64,000 bases of DNA, from the NCBI RefSeq assembly GCF_001613545.1, contig NZ_BDCO01000002.1:1178001-1242000 (forward strand). The letters run 5' to 3'. Shown in pieces: positions 43,340 to 51,423 of this stretch. This stretch comes from Terrimicrobium sacchariphilum. GTDB taxonomy: Bacteria; Verrucomicrobiota; Verrucomicrobiia; Chthoniobacterales; Terrimicrobiaceae. The translations under genes were made by a program, and so were the position numbers. The notes beneath the pieces are model-generated. The model made no database searches and was not told the DNA's origin. It saw only the letters and a list, made by a program, of their open reading frames with translations. Every line of letters begins with the position of its first letter. Position 1 is the stretch's first letter.

Positions 43340-45391
43340 ATGTCATCCGCTCTTCGCCAGGTTCATCTCGACTTCCACACCTCGCCGTTCATTCCCGATG
43401 TCGGCGCGGAATTCGACGCGCGCGAGTTTGCCGCGACCTTCAGGCGCGCCCGGGTCAATAGCGTGACCATCTTTGCCAAGTGCCACCATGGGATGTGCTA
43501 TTACCCCACGCAGACCGGCACTCCGCATCCCGCGCTGAATGGCCGCGACCTGCTCGGCGAGATGTTGGAAGCCCTCCGCGAGGAAGGCATTCGCTGCCCC
43601 GTCTACACCACCGTGGCGTGGGAGGAAAATGTCGCCGACCTTCACCCGGAGTGGCGGCAAATGCGGGCCGACGGCACCTTTGCCCGTTGTGAGAATGTCG
43701 ATCCCGCCCGCCCGCCGCATCCCGGCGGATGGAGGTTTAACGACTGGGTGCATCCCGACTATCTCGACTATCTCGAGGCGCACGTGCGCGAACTCTTCTC
43801 CCGCTACGGCCAGTTGGACGGGCTTTTCTTCGACATCCTGTTTTACGATCTGCTAGCTCATCACAGCGACGCCTGCCGCCGCTACCGTGCACGCCATGGC
43901 TTCGAGGCGGACGATGTCGAGACCTTCAAGCGCTTCGAATCTCACGCCCAGGCCAGCTTCGCCTCCCGCTTCACGAAGCTCATTCGCAGTCTCTCGCCGG
44001 AGAGCTCGGTCTTTTACAACACGCCCTTCGATGTCTATGTCGACGGCACCGGCGGCCGCCAGCGCCTGCCCCATCTCACCCATATCGAGATCGAGTCGCT
44101 GCCTTCGGGATTCTGGGGGTATTACCATTTCCCACGCCTGGCGCGCGGCGCGGGCCGGTGGGGCAAGCCCTGGGTCGGTATGACCGGTCGCTTCCAGCGC
44201 ATGTGGGGCGACTTTGGCGGGATCAAGCCCCAGGCCGCGCTGGAGTACGAGTGCTTCCGCTCACAGGCTCTCGGTGGCGGAAATTCCGTCGGCGACCAAC
44301 TCCCGCCTCGCGGCCGGCTCGATGCTGCGGCCTACGATCTCATCGGCGCGGTCTACGAACAATGCGAAGCCGCCGAGCCGTTCTATGCCGGCAGCGTGGA
44401 GCTCACCGATATCGGCATCCTCTCCGCAAACTTCCCCGGCAAGGATCTCTCCGCGACGGGCACGTCGGACGAGGGCGCGATCCAGATGTGTGAGGAGACG
44501 CATTACGAGGTCTCGCTCCTCGACGAGCACTCCGACCTCTCAGCCTGCCGCGGCCTCATTCTGCCGGACGATGTGGTCATCACGCCGCGCCTCTACAAGA
44601 AGCTCAAGGCCTACCACGCCGCAGGCGGCAAGCTGATCATCTCTCACCGCTCCGGTCGCGACATCTCGGGCCGCTGGGCGCTGGATTTCCTGCCCCTCGG
44701 CTTCAATGGCATGGTGGAAAAGTTCCCCACCTACTGGCGGGCGCGCAAGGACTTCTGGCCGGAGCTGAGCGCCAGCGACCGGGTCGTGTATTCCCAAGGG
44801 GTGAATGTCTTCCCGGGCAAGGGCGCCAGGGTGCTGGTCGATCGCGTGCTGCCGTATTTCAAGCGTACCGACCTGACCTTTTCCTCGCATTTTCAGACTC
44901 CGCCGCAGGCCGAGCCGGACCGCTTCCCGGCCGTCGTCTCGGGGAAGGGATTTGTATATTTCGCCGACCCGATTTTCCGCGAGTACCGGCAGACCGGCAA
45001 TCAGGCCGCCCGCGACGTCTGGCGCCGCATCATCCGCGACTTCGTCGGCGACCCACTCGTGGGTGCAGGTCTCCCGAGCACCATGCTTTGCATCCCGCGC
45101 CGCCGCGGCCGCGATCTGATCCTCACGCTCTTGCATTATGTGCCCGTGCGCAAAGCCCTCGAGATCGACGTGTGCGAGGAGCGCATGAGCTTCGCCGGCG
45201 AGTCGCTTGCCTTTTCCTCCAGCGTAAAGGAAGTCCGTCGGTTCGATACCGGTGAGACTCTCGAGCGCTCCGCGGACGGCAAGTGCTTCACCTTGCCGGT
45301 TACCAAGGGCCGCCTCCTCCTTGAAGTCCCGGGATTTTTCACCGCCAAAGCCAGCCGCCCCGTTCGAGCGGTCGCTACGAAACGGAAGTAG
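43340..45391 (+). CDS. GHL6 / beta-galactosidase-trimerisation family glycoside hydrolase
   Basis: This 683-residue protein has no signal peptide. The N-terminal barrel has the hypothetical glycosyl hydrolase 6 pattern (VNSVTIFAKCHHGMCYYPT, NDWVHPDYLDYLEAHVRELF, DGLFFDILFYD). A flavodoxin-like part follows from about residue 340 (GILSANFPG, CRGLILPDDVVITPRLYKKLKAYHAAGGKLIIS), as in GH42 trimerisation domains. Such proteins are annotated as alpha-fucosidase- or beta-galactosidase-like, but activity is not firmly known. It probably processes in the cytoplasm what the preceding secreted enzyme releases. Confidence 0.82.
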   Translation: MSSALRQVHLDFHTSPFIPDVGAEFDAREFAATFRRARVNSVTIFAKCHHGMCYYPTQTGTPHPALNGRDLLGEMLEALREEGIRCPVYTTVAWEENVADLHPEWRQMRADGTFARCENVDPARPPHPGGWRFNDWVHPDYLDYLEAHVRELFSRYGQLDGLFFDILFYDLLAHHSDACRRYRARHGFEADDVETFKRFESHAQASFASRFTKLIRSLSPESSVFYNTPFDVYVDGTGGRQRLPHLTHIEIESLPSGFWGYYHFPRLARGAGRWGKPWVGMTGRFQRMWGDFGGIKPQAALEYECFRSQALGGGNSVGDQLPPRGRLDAAAYDLIGAVYEQCEAAEPFYAGSVELTDIGILSANFPGKDLSATGTSDEGAIQMCEETHYEVSLLDEHSDLSACRGLILPDDVVITPRLYKKLKAYHAAGGKLIISHRSGRDISGRWALDFLPLGFNGMVEKFPTYWRARKDFWPELSASDRVVYSQGVNVFPGKGARVLVDRVLPYFKRTDLTFSSHFQTPPQAEPDRFPAVVSGKGFVYFADPIFREYRQTGNQAARDVWRRIIRDFVGDPLVGAGLPSTMLCIPRRRGRDLILTLLHYVPVRKALEIDVCEERMSFAGESLAFSSSVKEVRRFDTGETLERSADGKCFTLPVTKGRLLLEVPGFFTAKASRPVRAVATKRK

Positions 45392-45479
45392 CCAGGCTCT
45401 CCCAGAACGCCGAAAAGGCTTCCCTCCACCCCAAAACTAAACGCCTCCGCAAACACCACGGGAAAGATTTCTCTGGAAA

Positions 45480-45495
45480 GAGAAAATACTTTCTC
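45480..45495. promoter_or_regulatory. Module-3 operator copy 4
   Basis: GAGAAAATACTTTCTC differs from the perfect palindrome at 39126 by one base. It ends 20 bp before the prepilin ATG at 45516, so this gene appears to have its own promoter under the same repressor as the PEP-CTERM gene. Confidence 0.7.
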
Positions 45496-45515
45496 TAACT
45501 TGAAAGACGCCCCCC

Positions 45516-46130
45516 ATGAAGTATCGTCGCCGGAATCCGAACGGCCTTACCCTCATAGAAATCCTCGTTGTCATCGGCATCATCGCCGTGCTGGCGAGTT
45601 TGCTGTTCCCTGCGTTGAGCAGCACGCGCAAGGCGGCGGCGAATGCCGTCTGCGTGTCGAATCTCCGCCAGATTTTCCAACTCTCCGCCGTCTGGGCTAC
45701 GGACAATGATGGCTACGTGCCCCAGAGCCAGTGGTATGTGACGAACATGCCCACGAGGTACAGCAATCTCACCAAGTACGGCCTGACCCCCAAGATGACG
45801 ATTTGCCCGGCTTCCGGCCTGCAGTCGCCTACCTACGGCATCAGCAGTCGGCTGGTAACCTCCTCCGACCCGCAATGGGGGCCGGGAGACGTGTACTTCT
45901 GGTCGCACGGAAAATACAAACTCTCCCTCCTCTCGCCTCGCACCATCTTCTTCTCCGAGACCGGGAAGCAAAGCTGGAGCGGCAAAGCCGGAGCCTACAT
46001 CTCCGCCCCGGAATCCGCCGCCGCACCGCATGGGAACAAAGGGAATGTCCTTTATTGCGACGGCCACGTGGAGGCCTTGGGGACGAACGATCTGAAGAAG
46101 CTTGAGAACTGGTCATACGGCATTCCGTGA
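45516..46130 (+). CDS. Prepilin-type protein, GspG/DUF1559-like (module 3)
   Basis: This 204-residue protein has the leader MKYRRRNPNG|LTLIEILVVIGIIAVLA, with Glu at +5. A CVSNLRQIF segment follows the helix, as in the prepilin at 2467, and the C-terminal part has VLYCDGHVEAL, the DGH signature of the same type. It should be matured by a prepilin peptidase and join a pseudopilus-like structure. It is directly under module-3 operator copy 4. Confidence 0.9.
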   Translation: MKYRRRNPNGLTLIEILVVIGIIAVLASLLFPALSSTRKAAANAVCVSNLRQIFQLSAVWATDNDGYVPQSQWYVTNMPTRYSNLTKYGLTPKMTICPASGLQSPTYGISSRLVTSSDPQWGPGDVYFWSHGKYKLSLLSPRTIFFSETGKQSWSGKAGAYISAPESAAAPHGNKGNVLYCDGHVEALGTNDLKKLENWSYGIP

Positions 46131-46250
46131 GCCGTGCGGAGTGAAAAGCCTCCGGCAGCACCTGTCGGGCCTGAGGGGCGCCGTCTTCGGGGGTCTCAAT
46201 AGCACCTCTTGTCCAGGCGGCGGATGGTTACTACACTGGCGCATCGTTCG

Positions 46251-47240
46251 ATGAAAAAAGTCATATTCCTGGGAGAGCAAAGCTTGCTGGATTCCGTTTA
46301 CTCTCTCGAGACACGGTGGAAGATCGCCACGGAAGCCGAGGTTTTGGAACCTGCCATCCCTCCCGAGGAGGTCGATGCTCACATGGACCGCCTCTCGCAG
46401 GCCGATGCGATTTTTACCACCTGGGGCATGCCTCTGCTCTCCGAGGCCCAGCTTGCCGCACTTCCCAGGCTCAAGGCCGTATTTTACGCTGCTGGCTCGG
46501 TAAGGTTGTTTGCGCGACCCTTGATCGAGCGCGACATCATGGTCGTGAGTTCCTGGGTGGCCAACGCGATCCCCGTCGCCGAGTTCACCCTCGCCCAGAT
46601 CCTGCTCTCCATGAAGGGCTACTTTCGCAATCTGCGTGACTACAATACTCCGGAGGCGCTTCGTCAGGCGTTTCGGGGGCCGGGGAATTACGGCGAGACG
46701 GTTGCCATCCTGGGCGCCGGGGCGATCGGGAGAAAGGTCATCGAATTGCTGGCTCCGTTCCGGCTGAGAATTGCGGTGTTTGACCAGTTTTTGACCAAGG
46801 TCGATGCGGCGAATCTCGGCGTAAGCAAGGTGAGCCTGGAGGAAGCCTTTGAGTCGGGGTTTGCCATCTCGAACCATCTTGCCGATGTGCCGGAGACGGA
46901 GGGCATGTTGCAAAAACAGCACTTTGCTCGGATGCGCGACGGGGCTGTCTTTATCAATACCGGTCGGGGCCGTACCGTCCGCGAGGACGATCTTTGCGAT
47001 GTGCTGGAAGCACGCAAGGACCTCACCGCGCTCCTCGACGTGACGTATCCCGAGCCACCCAAGGCGGATTCCCGGTTGTTCTCGCTGCCCAATGCGCTGC
47101 TCTCCACTCACATCGCGGGGTCGATCAATTCCGAAGTCGCCCGCCTCGGCGAGATCGCCTGCGCGGAGTTTCTTTCCTGGAAGCACGGCAAACCGATGCG
47201 CTTTGCCATCTCCCTGGAGAAGCTCGCGACTATGGCTTAA
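46251..47240 (+). CDS. NAD-dependent D-2-hydroxyacid dehydrogenase family protein
   Basis: This protein has 329 residues from the ATG at 46251. The nucleotide fold has GAGAIG (155-160) and the catalytic triad is complete: R239 in NTGRGR, E268 in TYPEP and H287 in STHIAGS, at the family's usual spacing. It is cytoplasmic. The reaction would be reduction of a 2-oxoacid or oxidation of a 2-hydroxyacid; sugar-acid metabolism is plausible next to glycosidases but unproven. It starts 120 bp after the prepilin gene, with no module-3 site in the gap, so its link to that regulon is weak. Confidence 0.87.
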   Translation: MKKVIFLGEQSLLDSVYSLETRWKIATEAEVLEPAIPPEEVDAHMDRLSQADAIFTTWGMPLLSEAQLAALPRLKAVFYAAGSVRLFARPLIERDIMVVSSWVANAIPVAEFTLAQILLSMKGYFRNLRDYNTPEALRQAFRGPGNYGETVAILGAGAIGRKVIELLAPFRLRIAVFDQFLTKVDAANLGVSKVSLEEAFESGFAISNHLADVPETEGMLQKQHFARMRDGAVFINTGRGRTVREDDLCDVLEARKDLTALLDVTYPEPPKADSRLFSLPNALLSTHIAGSINSEVARLGEIACAEFLSWKHGKPMRFAISLEKLATMA

Positions 47241-47400
47241 GGATTTGCGATTCCCGCGTTGAGACTGGTCTCTCCGCCATGGTCGCCGGAAATAACCGCC
47301 GCGACGACAGGGCTGCGATCCCGTTCTCTATTCCATTACCCTAATGGTGGCCGCGTTGCCGGGACTTAGGCTGGCGAGGGAATGTCCGCGGTGCCGGGTG

Positions 47401-47414
47401 CTTCTATGTAAAAG
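47401..47414. promoter_or_regulatory. Module-4 operator copy 1
   Basis: CTTCTATGTAAAAG is the exact reverse complement of the first 14 bases of the site at 57078. It lies 47-60 bp before the PEP-CTERM ATG at 47461. Confidence 0.55.
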
Positions 47415-47460
47415 CCCTTAATCGGTTTTCCTGGGCCAGGGGATCGCTTTTTCCTTGGGA

Positions 47461-48282
47461 ATGACATCCTTCCGAACATTCATTCTCTTGCTGGCCGCGG
47501 TCTCCACGGCGAAAGCCGCTACCGTTTACGACGTAGGATCGGCTGTAACGGCCGGAAATACCGGAGCTAATACCTATTTCGTTTCCAATCAGACCGGCGC
47601 CGGTGTCACTACGGGGTCCTCGCTGGGGCTTACGGTGGGCACGTCCACCGGCACCACGAACACGACATATCTCGTCGGCTATTTCCCCGACGTCAGCCTG
47701 ATCAATGTTGGGGACTCGATCTCCATGTCGCTGTCGTTCTCCGGCCCGATCAATGCGACCAACGAGGCATTCCGTGTCGGCTTTTACGATTCTGGCAACT
47801 CGCAACTCACCAGCAATGTCACGGCGAGCAATGGATCTGCGGTAATGAAGGACTATACGGGATACTCCGCCAGCCTCGGTGCCAATACGACTCCCTCCGC
47901 CTCAAACACATTCAAGGAAAGAAGTACCTCGAATAACAATCTCTTCTCCTCGTCTTCCTATAATTCATTCAGTTCCCCGACACTGGCGGGCAGTGTGGGT
48001 TCGACAGGGTCACGAAATCTCACCTACACGCTGGAGTTGGTTGCGACCGGCGTAAAGATGACGATCGACTACGGGACTTACTCTTACTCCTATATTGATA
48101 CGGTCACCCCTTATACGAATTTCGACACCTTCGCGATTTACTCGGAGAAATCCACTTCGACCACGACATCCCCCACGCTCACTTTTACCAACCTCACGAT
48201 TTCATCAGTTCCCGAGCCATCGACATTTGTCCTTTGCGCCCTGGGATTGGGACTTCTTCTGCGCCGGAGACTCCGGCGCTAG
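47461..48282 (+). CDS. PEP-CTERM surface protein (module 4)
   Basis: This protein has 273 residues from the ATG at 47461, which begins a signal peptide (MTSFRTFILLLAAVSTAKA). The body is Ser/Thr/Asn/Gly-rich and beta-structured (VGDSISMSLSFSGPINATN, AFRVGFYDSGNSQLTS), similar in plan to the protein at 39164. The tail has VPEP at residues 250-253, a short hydrophobic helix and RRRLRR. A module-4 operator copy lies upstream and a strong terminator follows the stop. Exosortase processing is inferred. Confidence 0.88.
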   Translation: MTSFRTFILLLAAVSTAKAATVYDVGSAVTAGNTGANTYFVSNQTGAGVTTGSSLGLTVGTSTGTTNTTYLVGYFPDVSLINVGDSISMSLSFSGPINATNEAFRVGFYDSGNSQLTSNVTASNGSAVMKDYTGYSASLGANTTPSASNTFKERSTSNNNLFSSSSYNSFSSPTLAGSVGSTGSRNLTYTLELVATGVKMTIDYGTYSYSYIDTVTPYTNFDTFAIYSEKSTSTTTSPTLTFTNLTISSVPEPSTFVLCALGLGLLLRRRLRR

Positions 48283-48309
48283 GAGCAACGGAAAGACAGG
48301 ACAGACGAA

Positions 48310-48338
48310 AAGGCCGCGGTGAGAATCGCGGCCTTTTT
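48310..48338. terminator. Intrinsic terminator after PEP-CTERM gene
   Basis: The stem AAGGCCGCG / CGCGGCCTT encloses an 9-base loop and runs into TTTTT. It can serve the plus-strand PEP-CTERM gene; AAAA on the other side may also help the convergent symporter transcript. Confidence 0.88.
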
Positions 48339-48494
48339 GCGTGGAGGGATCAGGACTCGCGAAGACCGCTCGCAGCCGTCCGCCCATCACTCGCGCGCAT
48401 GTTTCTGAGATGTTGCCTTGCGATGGCTGGCGGGATTGTCGCCGCACCGGCGCTCTGCTGTTGCTGACGACCTGCGAAGGGAGCGACGCAGGGG

Positions 48495-50270
48495 CTATTT
48501 GGTAACGAGCTCGCCGACCTTATGGGGTTCACGCATGGCGTGGAACTTCTTCCGGGCCTGTACCAGCATGAAGATGCCGACGAGGCAGACGAATCCCGCG
48601 ATCGCAAGGATGAGGAGCCGATCGGTGAGAGGGTTGGGCAGCAGGGCGAGAAGGCTCATGAATCCCCCGATCGCCGTGGCGAAGAAGCCGATCATCCGCA
48701 GTTGCATGGCATCGTTTCCCTTTCCGACTTCCTTCTCGAAATCGACGGGCCGATGCATGCGCTCGAAGAAGACATCGATCTGGCGGCGGTATTCCGGCCT
48801 GGAGTATTTCCAGAATGGAATTGTCGCGGCATAGGCCACCGCGCTGACACCCATGATCACGAGGGTCAGTGTCGGCCAGGACCAGCTCTCGCGATGAAAG
48901 ATCACGGTGCCGCCCAGCTCGATCAAGGATGGCACGAATCCCGCCCCTGCCGCGACCAGGCCGGACCACCATGGAGCGCGCCGGACGAACAGACCAAGGA
49001 TGAGAGGAACGCTCATCGGCCCTCCCAGCATGGCCCCGATACGGAAGGCGACATCAAAGATGCCCTTCCCACTCGCCGTGGCGAAATAGCAGGCCAGCGC
49101 GACGATGGTAAGGCCAAACGCCAGGGAGGTGAACTTGCCGACGACGAGCTGGCGCGTATCGGACATGGGGGCTTTTCCCGTGAGACGGCGCAGGGCGGGA
49201 ATGACATCGCGCACGACCATTGCCGCGTTGCGATTGATGCCGGCATCCATCGAGCTCATGGTGGCGGAGAACATCGCGACCGCGATCAGGCCGGTCATGC
49301 CATAGGGCAGCAGCCTCATGCTGATCACGGCATAGGAACCCTCTCCGGGGTTGGCCAGCGGCAGGGCGGCGACATCAGCCGCATAGAGCAGCCGTGCACA
49401 CAACGGCGGGATCACCCAGAAGATCATGCAGACGCCCATCAGGACCGCCGCGAGCAGTGCCGCCTTGGAGGCCTCGCGACCGTCCTTCACTGTAAAATAG
49501 CGGGCGGCAGAGCTAAGCGAGCACTGCGTTTTGACCTGAAACACCAGCATCGCGATGATCCACATCGCAGCATAGTTTCCTCCGGGAAACGTGTTCTCTC
49601 CCTTGAACAGGGCAAAGTTTGCTCCCAGACCCTGTTGGGAGACCAGCTCCAGCAGCCCGCCGACGCCTCCCACCTTGAGCAGGCAGAGAATAGCAACCAG
49701 CACCGTGACAGGCACGAGGATGAGCCCCTGTACAAACTCCGTGGCCATCATGGCCCAGCTGCCACCTGTCGTGGCGTAAACCGTCACCACCAGCCCGAGG
49801 AGGAGGATCACCGTGATGATGTTCAGGCCAAACATCGCCCCGCTGAAAAGCGCCAGGGCCCAGAGCTGCATCGACGCCCCGAGCAGAAACATCACCAGTC
49901 CGACATAGGCGTAGATCTGCTGCGTCGCGGGACCATAGCGCTGACGCACCACCTCGGGGAAGGTAATGGCTCGCAGCTGACGGAACCATCCGGCAAGGAA
50001 GAGCCAATTCATCACCAGGCCGACGACCGTGCCTGCGTAGATGATGAGATAGCTGAGTCCCGCCGCATAGGCTACGCCGGCGTTGCTCGTGAACGTGATC
50101 GCGCTGATGCCGCTCATGAAGATGCTCGTGCCGACGAGCCACCATGTCCCCTGGCAGCCACTGCGAAAGTAGTCGCTGACATTGCGGTTCATCGAGTGAA
50201 ACGCCGCTCCCATGACGAGCATGAAGACGAGGTATACGGCGATGATTACGTATTCGAGGGTGTGGCTCAT
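48495..50270 (-). CDS. Na+/solute symporter (SSS family), full length
   Basis: This 591-residue protein has about 14 predicted membrane helices, beginning MSHTLEYVIIAVYLVFMLVMG. Conserved SSS features include SDYFRSGCQGTWWLVGTSIFMSGIS (helix 2) and the AVAMFSATMSSMDAGINRNAAMVVRDV region. It would import a sugar or similar solute with Na+. It is the only intact transporter in the window, downstream of the LacI gene and below module-4 operator copy 2, so it probably imports the module-4 product. Confidence 0.92.
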   Translation of the reverse strand: MSHTLEYVIIAVYLVFMLVMGAAFHSMNRNVSDYFRSGCQGTWWLVGTSIFMSGISAITFTSNAGVAYAAGLSYLIIYAGTVVGLVMNWLFLAGWFRQLRAITFPEVVRQRYGPATQQIYAYVGLVMFLLGASMQLWALALFSGAMFGLNIITVILLLGLVVTVYATTGGSWAMMATEFVQGLILVPVTVLVAILCLLKVGGVGGLLELVSQQGLGANFALFKGENTFPGGNYAAMWIIAMLVFQVKTQCSLSSAARYFTVKDGREASKAALLAAVLMGVCMIFWVIPPLCARLLYAADVAALPLANPGEGSYAVISMRLLPYGMTGLIAVAMFSATMSSMDAGINRNAAMVVRDVIPALRRLTGKAPMSDTRQLVVGKFTSLAFGLTIVALACYFATASGKGIFDVAFRIGAMLGGPMSVPLILGLFVRRAPWWSGLVAAGAGFVPSLIELGGTVIFHRESWSWPTLTLVIMGVSAVAYAATIPFWKYSRPEYRRQIDVFFERMHRPVDFEKEVGKGNDAMQLRMIGFFATAIGGFMSLLALLPNPLTDRLLILAIAGFVCLVGIFMLVQARKKFHAMREPHKVGELVTK

Positions 50271-50330
50271 GAGAGAACTGGGTTCCCCTCAATCTCGCCT
50301 CGGAATCGCCAGGCCGGGATGTCCGGCGTA

Positions 50331-50346
50331 CTTTTACAAAGAAATG
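50331..50346. promoter_or_regulatory. Module-4 operator copy 2
   Basis: CTTTTACAAAGAAATG resembles the first 16 bases of the site at 57078 (13 identical). It straddles the stop codon of the LacI gene and lies about 60 bp upstream of the symporter start, so it may give the symporter separate control. Confidence 0.5.
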
Positions 50347-51416
50347 GCCCGTCGCGGCCCGGCGGTGACTCTTTGCACGGTTGCGCCGGGACGCCACGTG
50401 CCTTCGACGAGCAGGCGCTGCGGGACGACCGGGATGCCGAGTTCGTTCCGGTTGATCATGGAGACGACGAGGTCGACGGCGGCTCGACCGATCAGAGCCG
50501 AGTTTTCATCGATACCGGAATGATTGCTGGAGGGATTGGTGACATTGCACATCGCCACTCCGACATCCGATGGCACCGATACGCCCAGCTCCTTGAGGAA
50601 GATGAAGACATCCTGATGGATGGTGACGATGCAATCCGGGCGATGTTTGCGAAACCACTTGGCAAAGGTCGAGAAGTTCCAGTCTTCCGGCACCGCGGGG
50701 ATAAGCACGGGAACGGCTTTTCCCGTGCTGTTCTTGCGTTGCTCTGAAAGGAACGCTCCCGACCAGTTGCCGTCGACCCGTTCGTCGAGGGCGCCCATGA
50801 TTGCCAGGCCCGGTCGGCGATAACCCAGGGCGCGCAGCCTGCGGCACAGGATCACCATGGAGCGGAAGTGGTGATTTGCCACCGCGTGAAAGGCGGGCCG
50901 TGTCATCGTATAGCCGAGGCTGATCACGGAAAACCGGCTCCAGTCGAGATTGAGGTGCGCCCGCGCACGACGCTGGGGCGCGTTGATGATCCCCTGGATA
51001 CCACGGGCCACGAGGATGCGCGAGGCGTTCAGGTGGGTCATTCCCGGCTCCCGCAGCCAGAACGGCTCGACCTTGTACCCGAGCTCCTCCGCTCGGAGAC
51101 ACGCGGCGTCGAAGTATTGACTCGCCGAGGCGAGCCCCTTCCATCCCTCGCGCGTTTCGTGGTTGGTCAGGAGCGCCAGGGTTGAGCGATATGCCGGGGG
51201 ACGTACGGAATTCCGATAGGCATTGAGGACGGAAAGGGATGGGTCCGGGACATACCCGAGGCGATCGGCGATGGCTCGGATATGGAGTTTGGTAGCCTCG
51301 GGAATGCTCGGATGTCCGCGCAGCGCCAGGGACACCGCGACCTGGCTGACTCGCGCCATGCGTGCGATGTCGCTTTGCGTGACACGTTTTTGATCAGGCT
51401 TTCCCATGCTTGGCAT
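50334..51416 (-). CDS. LacI-family transcriptional regulator (module 4)
   Basis: This 360-residue protein has the helix-turn-helix VTQSDIARMARVSQVAVSLALRG and a normal hinge, then a sensor domain that is less typical than the others (ILVARGIQGIINAPQ, DCIVTIHQDVFIFLKELG). The ATG at 51416 has AGGA upstream; MGKPD could be an alternative. It starts seven bases after cassette protein A2 and precedes the symporter, so it is co-oriented with cassette 2. The CTTTTAC-type repeats around module 4 are its probable operators. Confidence 0.9.
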   Translation of the reverse strand: MPSMGKPDQKRVTQSDIARMARVSQVAVSLALRGHPSIPEATKLHIRAIADRLGYVPDPSLSVLNAYRNSVRPPAYRSTLALLTNHETREGWKGLASASQYFDAACLRAEELGYKVEPFWLREPGMTHLNASRILVARGIQGIINAPQRRARAHLNLDWSRFSVISLGYTMTRPAFHAVANHHFRSMVILCRRLRALGYRRPGLAIMGALDERVDGNWSGAFLSEQRKNSTGKAVPVLIPAVPEDWNFSTFAKWFRKHRPDCIVTIHQDVFIFLKELGVSVPSDVGVAMCNVTNPSSNHSGIDENSALIGRAAVDLVVSMINRNELGIPVVPQRLLVEGTWRPGATVQRVTAGPRRAISL

Positions 51417-51423
51417 ATGTTTC

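Noticed and set aside
48522-50747. 741-codon open frame on the plus strand opposite the symporter and LacI genes
   Set aside because: It is a high-GC antisense shadow: rich in His, Asp, Glu and Arg, no domain, and it covers two well-supported genes.
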